A stretch of 64,000 nt of DNA from Rhizopus arrhizus (taxonomy: Eukaryota > Mucoromycota > Mucoromycetes > Mucorales > Rhizopodaceae). Below the pieces are notes generated by a model. That model had not been told where the DNA came from and did not search any database. It worked only from the letters and a program-made list of their open reading frames with translations. Made by a program: the position numbers and the translations under genes. Positions 1 to 8,337 of the stretch are shown in pieces. How positions within the stretch are numbered: the stretch's first letter is position 1; each line of letters opens with the position of its first letter. Location: assembly GCA_024220505.1 (NCBI GenBank), contig JAKZZE010000016.1, positions 372,001 through 436,000 on the forward strand. The letters run 5' to 3'.

Positions 1-1564
1 AATTGACAGATTATCACAGATTGGTGTGGTCATTTTCTTTGATAATTTAGCTGGTATAATACATTTCACAGAATCGTTCTTTCTTAAAAAAGCAATTCAT
101 CTTTCGCGAGTCAAAATGAGTAAAACAATTAAGTTTTTGATATGAGAGTGACAAGATATTGTATCAAACACAGAAATATCAAAAGGAGTGGATTTAGACA
201 CTGGAAACAAAATTAAAAGATTAATTAGTGATAACAAGTGATATGACTTTGGAAAAAGACTTTGTAAGCGTAAAAGTAGCAAAATTCCGAAGACTTTCTA
301 GTCTGTATTCCTTTGTTTTTTAGTGGGTAACATTAATCGTTGCACGAATCATACGAGTGATGATTTAGCAATGCAAGGCTTATTAATGCAGTTTTCGAGC
401 TAATGCTTGTGATGTCTTTCAATAGTTACTTATTAATCCTAAAAACACATGCAGTTCCATCATATTAAAATCCATGAGACTTCATATCTTTATAATAAAA
501 AAGAAATATTCATAAGGAGAATGGAAATTGTAAGAAATTTAAATACAGTTACAATTAAACGTTGTTTTTGCCTTTTGTTTTTTTTATTGTAGCTTTGACC
601 TTGAGTACATCTAAATCTTATAATGAACCTCCATTTGCTTTAAAGACCTTGTTCTTCTCAAGACTATCGTAGTTGATTGTTGCAGCTTGAAGTCGCTATA
701 CATGAACTACATGATGGTTTGATTGTTGCTTAATTTTTGAGGGATTTTTTTTCTTTGTATTACTTAATTAGGTATAAGATAAAACGGGGTTTCGCGACAT
801 GGTATCATCTGTAAATCGGTGTAATTTTATTTTATCTAATGGAATTTAAAATTGAAATGCTCTGTTTTCAAAACCTGGTATACTCAGTAGAATGATTCTT
901 GACAAACATTTGAGCTCCAAATGGTATGATATGGTTGAATTAGTTTTCATATTACAGTTTTAAGCTATACAATTTACTTGAAAACAAGAATGAGATCATT
1001 TTGGTATCCTTCTCTGCTTTTTATCAAATTCTACTCATTTGCATAACACAGCAGAACCATTCTTTGTTGCTGTTGCTTTTTTTTTTTAAGAATGGATGGG
1101 CTGTCATTCTGTACTTTAATTGATGTAGAGACAATCGGGATGCCCGGCTATTTTTTTTAGCTGCATCCCCTATAGTTTGTTTTTAACAAGTTCATTGTAA
1201 ACGTCGAGACTTTTAAGAATAAAAATACATGTTGTTATACGTATAATTTAGCCAATCGTATTAACTAAACATTGTTGATCTAGTCAAATGTAATGCTGAT
1301 CAAGTATTCACAGTCAACCAACAATCCGTGATGGCATATGTCTTAAAGGTTCGTCAATCAGTGACCTTTGTTACACTGAGTATGAATCCCGAATTGTATC
1401 TATAATTGTAACATTTTGAATAAAAAGAGAAGTTCTGTTTCTAATGGCACCATTGGACTATGAATTTACAATTATTCTGGTTACACGAGCGAAACGTGTA
1501 TGGCACAAGAAAGATCTTTCCATTTTTTTTTCTTGCTCTTTTTTATACTACAACTTTATAAAAA
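1..1564. other. Intergenic, AT-rich, no gene seen
   Basis: No long or conserved reading frame is visible on either strand. The sequence is AT-rich with short T-tracts. The last 60 bases before the MAP kinase start (about 1510-1560) are pyrimidine-rich, as is common for fungal promoters and leaders. Confidence 0.6.
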
Positions 1565-3202
1565 ATGACAGCACTCAATGATTTTTATACAGTAACCATT
1601 GATACAAATAATGAAACGTTTACTATAAACAAGCAATATAAAATCATTAGAAAAGTGGGTGCTGGATCTTATGGATCTGTGTGTAGTGCATTGAATGTCA
1701 ATACGAATGAAGGTAAAGAAAAAAGAGCGCTGCTCCTTCTTGTTTATTTTGGCCCTCATAACTTTATTAAATACAGTGGTTGCAATTAAAAAGTGTCGCC
1801 ATGTATTTGACAAAAGGTTAATTGCTAAAAGATGTTTGCGAGAGATAAGATTATTGCAACATTTCAACGGCCATCCACGAATTATTGATTTGAAAGACAT
1901 GGATATTGTTGACCCAGAGCGGTTTAATGAAGTCTATCTGATCCAATCATGTTGCGATACGACAATGGCTGATATCATTCATTCGAAACTTCAATTAGAA
2001 CCTGTTCATTATCAATGGTTTATGTACCAATTATTTTCAGGTTTAAAATATATTCACAGCGCCAATGTTCTTCATCGTGATCTAAAGCCAGGTAAAGCAA
2101 AAGTGTATGTGTATTCATATCTATAGTTATGAATGACTTTTATAATTAGCCAATATACTTGTCAATGAAAATTGTGATATTCGTATTGGTGATTTTGGCA
2201 TGGCAAGAGGTATTGCTCGTCCTTCAGCTCAAGTAGAACTACAAAATATGACACATTATGTGGTTACTCGATGGTACAGAGCACCAGAAATTATGCTGAG
2301 TAGAAATGCTTATGATAAATCAAGTATTTTTTTTTCTTTTTTTTTTTGGCTTCTATTTTAAACTGCATTTTACTTTAGTTGATCTTTGGTCTCTGGGTTG
2401 TATTTTTGCCGAGTTGCTAGGACGAAAAGTATTGTTTAGAGGAAATGATTATGTCGATCAACTTCATAGAATTGTTGGTACATTAGGATTACCAAAGGAT
2501 ACCTCATTTTGGGATAGTTCTTCCTCAGTGACAGAATATATCAGAAGCTTAAAAGATGTTAATGGAATGCCTCCTCCCGAAGAGCCAATCGATTTCACGA
2601 TTCTTTTTCCAAATTGTCCTCCGGAGGGTATTGATTTATTAAAAAAACTCTTAGCACTAGATCCCTCAAAGCGTATCACAGCAAATGAAGCACTTGAGCA
2701 TGCTTTTGTAGCGTCCGTTAGAGATAAATCCGAAGAGGTGGATTGTGAAAGAACATTTGACTTTGAAAGCTTTGAGATAATTGAAAGCGAACATGTGCTG
2801 AGACAGTGTATTATTGAACAGGTACTCAAGAGTAAAGGCATGAATGATGATGATGTGTCTATTCTGGCTATCAATCCCTCCAACGGTCGTCGTCGATATA
2901 CTGGAAGCTCCATTTCAACACCTTCCTCCGCAATCCTTACAGAGTCTAACTTGAATGCAATTCATGCTGCTCAGCATGGGAAGCCTATCGTTGTTCAGCA
3001 ATCTACAACGCAGGATTGTCATCAGTTTATTATGAGTGGGGACAACATGGCATTCGTGCGAGAGCCCGAAGACATGGACGAAGATGATATCAAACTATTG
3101 GATAGTGACGAAAGCATGAGCGTCAGTAGAAGACGCACATTAGTTGGACCATCCAATGCAGATTTCCAGGCATTAGAACGTCAATTGAGCAAAGATTGGT
3201 AA
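1565..3202 (+). CDS. Slt2-like MAP kinase with atypical T-H-Y activation loop
   Basis: Serine/threonine kinase of the MAP kinase (ERK/Slt2) group, predicted to act in a phosphorelay. Four exons fit: 1565-1712, 1777-2091, 2150-2323 and 2379-3202, giving about 486 residues. Visible motifs are the glycine loop [13 protein letters not shown] (ATP-binding Lys), LHRDLKP (catalytic loop), DFG, and RWYRAPE with the MAPK insert after DLWSLGC. The C-terminal 150 residues or so are acidic and not recognised. It converges on chs4 with 81 bp between stops. The dual-phosphorylation site is M-T-H-Y instead of T-E-Y (2251-2259). Two introns, after HRDLKP and before DLW, share position and phase with the SLT2 gene at 34.7-36.6 kb, which supports gene duplication. 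Kinase identity is certain; its pathway is inferred. Confidence 0.9.
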
Positions 3203-3283
3203 AGAAAAATCAAAAGTAACTTCTTATTGTATGTTTGTTTTAATGTAAATATTATTAAAAAAAAAGAGAGAGAGAGCTTTGAA

Positions 3284-5212
3284 CTACATAATGTTACATT
3301 CAGAATCTTTTCCTTCTTTTGCATCTTCACGGGTATGTTTTCGACGTTGTTGTGGTCTAGCACCGCCGTATTTGATTTCTGTTAACCGTTGCATGGCCCT
3401 AGTATAGTTTTGAGCAGCTGCACGCATATACCATCGTTTAGCTTCCTCCAGATCTTGCTTTGTTCCTGTTCCTGTTTCTGTGTAATAGCCAACTGCGTAT
3501 TCTGCCTTTGCATAGCCTCTATCTGCTGCTTTTCTAGCCCACAGATAAGCTTCACCATCATTTTGAGGCAAGATACCATCAGCTCCTGTAAGATACCAGC
3601 CTGAAAGAGCAAATTCTGCTTCCACCTCACCTTGTTCCGCTGCCTTTGAATACCAAGCAATGGATCGACGAGGATCTACTGGACAATTTAAGAATCCGTT
3701 TTCGTATGCTTGACCTAATTTGAATTGAGATGGAGCGTAGCCGTACTGTGCAGCTTGAGTAAACAGTTCACGTGCGTAATTCGGATCGGGAATAACCGAA
3801 GGAATGCCTTCTTTTTCGTAAGCTAATCCCAATTCATGAAGTGCATGTGGATGATCTTCATCTGCTTGCTGTGCTGCACGTTTTAACCAGGATATGCCTT
3901 CTCTAGGATTCTTTGGTTGACTCAAGAAGCCTTTCAATAAGATCATACCTAGTTTATACATTGCGATAGGATCTCCCAAATTGGCAGCTTTTCTGTAAAA
4001 TTGCATAGCATGATTTTTATCTCGTTTGGTACCAGCGCCTACCTCATAGCAAACAGCGGCACGAAAAGTACATCCAGGATGATTTTGCTTCGATCCTTGG
4101 ACATAAAGTGAAAAAGCCTTTTCAGAATCAGTTGCAAGTCCCATAGCACCTGTGCCATAACAATTGGCTAAAAAGAATTGTGCTTCAGGATACCCTTGTT
4201 TGCCCATACCAGAATGAGAAGCAAGTTTTTTGACAATCTTTTGTGCCTCTGTTATTAATGCCTCACACGCCTTTTTGGTTCGTTTTGGATCGCGCTCATC
4301 TACCTGAACTTGATGAATCGCTTCCAGCAAAAATTTTGCAAAATCCAATTGCAAACGGGGATCATTACTCTGATTTGCTTCATTTCGGAATTTTGCCAAG
4401 TTTTCTTTAGTTGCAGGTGGGAATTTGCTTTTCTTTGGTGGACGCTTACCCGCTGAATGAGCGGCGGATAAGGAACTGTCGGACAAGTAGGTGTTGTCGG
4501 GGATATAAGCATTATCGGGGATATATTGAGGTGGTGGTCGTGGTGGTTGACCATAAGGAGCTATAGGAGGGCGTGGTCCATAATAAGAATGATTTGGTGG
4601 TGGTGGTGGTAGTGGTTGTGATTGTGGACGATAGTTGAGTGGTACAGAACCATGATTTATCTGGGGTGACATTGGTGCCACCATCTGCTGCTGTGTTGGG
4701 AGCGATTGTGGCGGTGACATTGCTGAGCTTTGCCTGGATTGGTATTGTGGTGCCAAAGGGGATCTGTCGGAATAATAAGCCGGAGTACTAGGTTGTTTTT
4801 GCATTGGATTATTGTAAGCCATTGGGATACCATTGGGTCTATAAGGTTGCATAAGTTTAAGAGAAAGAGGTTGGTTTGGATGTGGAAGGACTCTGTGGAC
4901 ATTTTGAGGAGAAGGTAAATTTGATCTATCAGAGTGGATCGATTGGGGTGAACAATTTGAGGGCATTTGATGATCTAATGCATCGTGCTCTGGCTTCTCG
5001 TCAGGCTTTTGAGCCGTGCTTGCTACAGATGAAGTGCGTGGGATATTTCCTTCAGGAGAAAGTGAATGATGCATGTTTTCTATTGGTATTTTGTTATTCT
5101 CCACGTGGGAGTTGAGTGTAAGTCGGTCAAACTTCAGCGTGCTTGGTGATGAGTCAAGTACAACATTTTCATTTTTCTGTAAATGATCTTTAGTCGATGA
5201 AGGAATTGCCAT
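3284..5212 (-). CDS. CHS4: Chitin synthase activator Chs4/Skt5, Sel1-repeat protein
   Basis: Intronless, 642 residues. The first 250 residues are Pro/Gln/Ser-rich and disordered. From about residue 280 to 610 there is a series of Sel1-like repeats (motifs such as AMYKLGMILLKG, AEYAVGYYTETGTG, AKRWYMRAA). The C-terminus ends in C-N-I-M, a CaaX prenylation signal, as in the known Chs4 family, so the product is expected to be farnesylated and to anchor chitin synthase at growth sites on the membrane. Start taken at the first ATG, after which the frame is open throughout. The Sel1 region and the CaaX box together make the family call strong. The downstream gene on the other strand is a MAP kinase. 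Confidence 0.92.
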   Translation of the reverse strand: MAIPSSTKDHLQKNENVVLDSSPSTLKFDRLTLNSHVENNKIPIENMHHSLSPEGNIPRTSSVASTAQKPDEKPEHDALDHQMPSNCSPQSIHSDRSNLPSPQNVHRVLPHPNQPLSLKLMQPYRPNGIPMAYNNPMQKQPSTPAYYSDRSPLAPQYQSRQSSAMSPPQSLPTQQQMVAPMSPQINHGSVPLNYRPQSQPLPPPPPNHSYYGPRPPIAPYGQPPRPPPQYIPDNAYIPDNTYLSDSSLSAAHSAGKRPPKKSKFPPATKENLAKFRNEANQSNDPRLQLDFAKFLLEAIHQVQVDERDPKRTKKACEALITEAQKIVKKLASHSGMGKQGYPEAQFFLANCYGTGAMGLATDSEKAFSLYVQGSKQNHPGCTFRAAVCYEVGAGTKRDKNHAMQFYRKAANLGDPIAMYKLGMILLKGFLSQPKNPREGISWLKRAAQQADEDHPHALHELGLAYEKEGIPSVIPDPNYARELFTQAAQYGYAPSQFKLGQAYENGFLNCPVDPRRSIAWYSKAAEQGEVEAEFALSGWYLTGADGILPQNDGEAYLWARKAADRGYAKAEYAVGYYTETGTGTKQDLEEAKRWYMRAAAQNYTRAMQRLTEIKYGGARPQQRRKHTREDAKEGKDSECNIM

Positions 5213-6023
5213 TTTATTGTTTCGGAGAAATATGAAAAGTTATCTTTTTAAAAAAAAGAAAAATCTAGTTGTCTAGCAGAAATAATGCAAAGTTAAAGGT
5301 TTTGTTGAGATGAACTAAAGAGATGAACTTTAAGGAAAAGAAGAAAAAGAAAAAAAGAAATTCGTTGAGCAACCAATTTCTGTCATTTGTATCACTGTTT
5401 TATTTTGGTAATCTTTTATTCCCGAAAAGCCAAAAAAAAAAAAACATTTTGAATCAGAAATGGTCCTAGACTATGATCTTTACAATAAAAAAATCTGTAA
5501 AACAATAAATGATTTGTGTACAACAAGAGTCCATGGAAATGATAGCAATATAAATGATTATTATCAATATTTTCCGGGATGAAAATGAGTTCATTTCGCA
5601 GCTTTTTTTTTTTTTTTTGAAAATAAAAAACTGATTTTATTAAATATGCCAATTTAGTCGTTTATAGTACAACTCGTTCTAACCTATTATTATATGAAAT
5701 ACATGCTAAGCAATATCAGATCTTATTGTAGTTCTTCCACTCTCCTCCTTTTCTCCAAATAATATTTAATAAATCAGATAAACGGGAATACAAACTGAGC
5801 ATAAGTAGCTTATTAAATGTAATTTTTTATATAGGCTCTATTTGTATGATTTAAATTTGGTTTAATAATTGATAAAAAAAAAAGCTCTGGTGATATATAT
5901 AAAAAGATTTTATATGTGGTAAACGTAATGAAAATTAGAAATAGTGAAAAATTAATGAGTCCCACAAGTTGAGAAAATTGAGTTCTCGTATGGTATATAA
6001 AAAGTTGAAATTGACAAAATTGT
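5213..6023. other. Intergenic, AT-rich, upstream of SRP RNA
   Basis: No coding potential is visible. The stretch holds several A- and T-runs, including T16 near 5605, and ends with the promoter region of the SRP RNA candidate, which includes a TATA-like element at 5994-6003. Confidence 0.5.
5994..6003 (+). promoter_or_regulatory. TATA-like box upstream of SRP RNA
   Basis: TATATAAAAA lies about 25-35 bp before the inferred 5' end of the SRP RNA. Upstream TATA boxes are typical of several fungal Pol III genes. The position fits, but the transcription start is not mapped. Confidence 0.45.
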
Positions 6024-6316
6024 GACTGGAAAGTGTAACGTCTTTCTGTAAGCGGAGTTGCAGTCTATAAAAGGATGAATTCATCTGTTGATGGAATCAC
6101 GGTATATTCAACGCTTTGTCGAAATTAGTGTCTTCCAGAGTCTAGTGTCAACATTCTAGTTCGGGCGTAGGCCTGAGTTAGGAGGTTGTTCAATACTGGG
6201 GAACCGCCCGAGGGTAGCAATACAGCAGGGAAAACTCAGAGCACTGGCACGGCTGTAAGATAGCACAATGGAGAAGTGATTGGATATACTACCATTGCGG
6301 GTGGGAACTACCTTTT
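6024..6316 (+). ncRNA. Signal recognition particle RNA (7SL-like)
   Basis: RNA scaffold of the SRP, transcribed by RNA polymerase III. A GC-richer island in AT-rich DNA carries the helix-8 signature: GGGGAACCG at 6199-6207, a GUA-GCAA-UAC tetraloop hairpin (6216-6225), then AGCAGGGAAAACTC (6225-6238) and GGCTGTAAGATAGCACAATG (about 6251-6270). These align in order with human 7SL GUGAACCGG, the GGAA tetraloop, AGCAGGUCAAAACUC and GCCUGUGAAUAGCCACUG. Near the 5' end TGTAACGTCTTTCTG (6034-6048) resembles the S. pombe Alu-domain start. A T9 run at 6313-6321 is a Pol III terminator. The length of about 290 nt fits the family. The 5' end is approximate (within 10 nt). Confidence 0.75.
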
Positions 6317-6321
6317 TTTTT
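6313..6321 (+). terminator. Pol III T-run terminator of SRP RNA
   Basis: Nine consecutive T residues follow the GC-containing 3' end of the SRP RNA candidate. This is the standard Pol III stop signal and lies 27 bp before the LTR of the retrotransposon. Confidence 0.6.
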
Positions 6322-6347
6322 CTGTTGCAATCAAGTTGGCATTGTGA

Positions 6348-6908
6348 TGTGACGAAAATAGAAATTTTTTCAATCAAACTGTACCACTTGACGAAGAAAG
6401 TTCGGACCTGAACTAAGTTCATGTCCTCAATATTTTTGATAAACTCAATGAAATTGAATAACTCAACTAAATTCACAATTCAAAGGAAAACACAAAAATC
6501 TAAAAACATCACAAAATCAAGAAAACCAAAAACATATAAATATCAACAATTTATCAAGAATTATTATTATTATTATTATCTTACCTTATCCAAATAAATC
6601 TCCTTTGAAACAAAATACTTCTTTTATTTTATAAATAGGAAGAATCAATAATCCCTTGAATCATATACTTCATTGTAATCTCTTTTTTATTTTATCTTTT
6701 ATCTTTCATCTTTTTATTTTACTTTTATTCAATTCAGACTGATCTACTTAACAAGATCTGGTGGTCACTCTACTCAAGCGAACTTACAACTCAAATTATC
6801 TACTCTTTTTTGGATATTAATTTATCCAATACTTTATTCGATTACCAAAACTTTGTCTCAATAACTTATACCAAACCTACTTAAACCCGAAAGCCTAACA
6901 ATCTCACA
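6348..6908 (+). repeat. 5' LTR of the Gypsy element
   Basis: Starts TGTGACGAAAATAG and ends AAGCCTAACAATCTCACA. It matches 13949-14509 base for base as far as read by eye. It includes a (TTA)n run near 6560 and a copy of the AAGATCTGGTGGTCACT motif at 6753-6769. Because the integrase ORF runs into the 3' LTR, the first 69 bp here are a promoterless copy of its tail. Confidence 0.95.
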
Positions 6909-6910
6909 TT

Positions 6911-6921
6911 TGGTGGTCACT
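6911..6921 (+). other. Primer-binding-site-like sequence
   Basis: TGGTGGTCACT starts 2 bp after the 5' LTR, where the primer-binding site is expected, and begins with the TGG that pairs with a tRNA CCA end. No specific tRNA could be matched from memory. The same 11-mer recurs in the LTRs and relic LTRs nearby. Confidence 0.5.
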
Positions 6922-7029
6922 ACGAGGGAAAATCAATTAAAACAGTAAACAAATCAAACTATCAGAAAAACTTCAAAAAGAAAATTATTCAAAATCGACT
7001 CTACAATTTCAGAACACTTATTAGCAACA

Positions 7030-8286
7030 ATGAATACAGCAGGACAAAACGTGTTGGCCTCGATTAGCAACCAAAGCGTAGCCCAAGGATATCGTCCTAA
7101 ACTAATTGAATTTTATGGTTATGAAGGGGAAGATTTCCGTCACTTTCAAGAAATACTGGAATCATTCTTAGCCATTAGCAACACAAATACTGATGCCCGA
7201 AGACTGGTTATCCTAAAATCACAATTGCGACGTGCCGCCAAAATTTACTTTGAGCGCGTCATATTGAAGGAAAATCCTACGGTCACCTATGAAGAAGCCA
7301 TAGAACAATTGAAGAAACATTATATCACACCAGAGCTCATACAAAACTACGAACTGGAATTTAACGAAATGATGCAAGGAGAACAGGAGCATCCTCAAAT
7401 TTTCCTTTCCCGGCTTAGAGAAGCTGCTGATTTAGCAAACATCACGAGCGAAGAGGTAGTGGAAAGTCGCTTCCGTGCTGGTCTTCTTAAGGACATAAAA
7501 CAATTCTGTATACAATCAAGTTCAAGAAATTTTCAAGATTGGACAAATCATGCTGATGGATGGTGGAACGCCAACAGACCTAGAAAAATAGCAATGGTCG
7601 ATAACCCATTTATACCAAGAAACGTGAGCCATGCTTTGATATACAATGAAGAAATCACGCATCCCAATAGATATTTGCCTAACCATCACAATCTTGAAAT
7701 TATTGATGGACAAGAACATCAGATCCAGTACATTCCAGTCAGTGATCCTTACACGAATGGTAGACGTGATTCTCAAAACTTATCTTTTACGAGAACAATG
7801 AATCAACCACAACTATCGACCATGGACATCAGTAGAAAACTCGACAATTCTCAATATCTTTCAAGTCATAACCTGCAGCACCATAGCAATGGACTACCTC
7901 AGCATAGCAATCAGTCAGATATACTTAACTTGATACAGCAGACTATAAGAAATGAATTGAACACTCAACAATCAACCGGTAGACCTTATAACAAAACCTA
8001 CCGCAACAATAATAATGGAAACTATAACAATGGAAATTATAAAGGAAACTTTAACAATTACAACAATGGAAATTATAATAATGGAAATAGTGGATATACT
8101 AACAATAGGAATTATGGGCATAATAATAGGAATGGTTCATATAACAACGATAATGGACGTTACAACAATAATACCAATAATGGGCATTACAATAACAACA
8201 ACAATGATAGGAGAAAGGACACACAGACTGACTATCAGTACTATCCATCAGGGGACGTACGTCAAACACAACCTTCAAAAAACTAA
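7030..8286 (+). CDS. Gag of the Gypsy element
   Basis: 418 residues. Residues about 20-185 look like a retrotransposon capsid region: predicted helical, with LIEFYGYEGEDFRHFQ, a Leu-rich stretch and a FLSRLREAADLA segment similar to the Gag 'retrotrans_gag' fold. The C-terminal 100 residues are an Asn/Gly/Tyr-rich low-complexity tract (about residues 325-395) with scattered Arg. No CCHC zinc knuckle is seen, so RNA binding may rely on this tract (inference). The last sense codons lie in a canonical -1 slippery heptamer just before the TAA stop. The start is the first ATG after a 121-bp leader. Confidence 0.88.
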   Translation: MNTAGQNVLASISNQSVAQGYRPKLIEFYGYEGEDFRHFQEILESFLAISNTNTDARRLVILKSQLRRAAKIYFERVILKENPTVTYEEAIEQLKKHYITPELIQNYELEFNEMMQGEQEHPQIFLSRLREAADLANITSEEVVESRFRAGLLKDIKQFCIQSSSRNFQDWTNHADGWWNANRPRKIAMVDNPFIPRNVSHALIYNEEITHPNRYLPNHHNLEIIDGQEHQIQYIPVSDPYTNGRRDSQNLSFTRTMNQPQLSTMDISRKLDNSQYLSSHNLQHHSNGLPQHSNQSDILNLIQQTIRNELNTQQSTGRPYNKTYRNNNNGNYNNGNYKGNFNNYNNGNYNNGNSGYTNNRNYGHNNRNGSYNNDNGRYNNNTNNGHYNNNNNDRRKDTQTDYQYYPSGDVRQTQPSKN

Positions 8287-8337
8287 ATGGGTCGATTGTG
8301 TTCAATAATGAAAACAATGGTCAATCGAACACCCATT
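8277..8337 (+). promoter_or_regulatory. -1 ribosomal frameshift signal joining gag to pol
   Basis: The slippery heptamer A AAA AAC (8277-8283) is in the correct gag phase, immediately before the gag stop TAA (8284-8286). A stem follows: AATGGGT (8286-8292) pairs with ACCCATT (8331-8337), and CGATTG (8293-8298) pairs with CAATCG (8322-8327), with a 3-nt bulge and a 23-nt loop. The pol frame is -1 to gag and is open from 8232. The spacer is short (2 nt), so the lower stem may open when the ribosome is on the slip site. Confidence 0.8.

Noticed and set aside
2464..2913. Long antisense ORF over the MAP kinase gene
   Set aside because: Shadow of the kinase reading frame; composition is Ser/Leu-rich from reversed codons.
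6156..6476. Reverse-strand ORF across the SRP RNA and 5' LTR, repeated at 13856-14077
   Set aside because: The shared part is just the LTR antisense; the rest lies over the RNA gene. No protein similarity.
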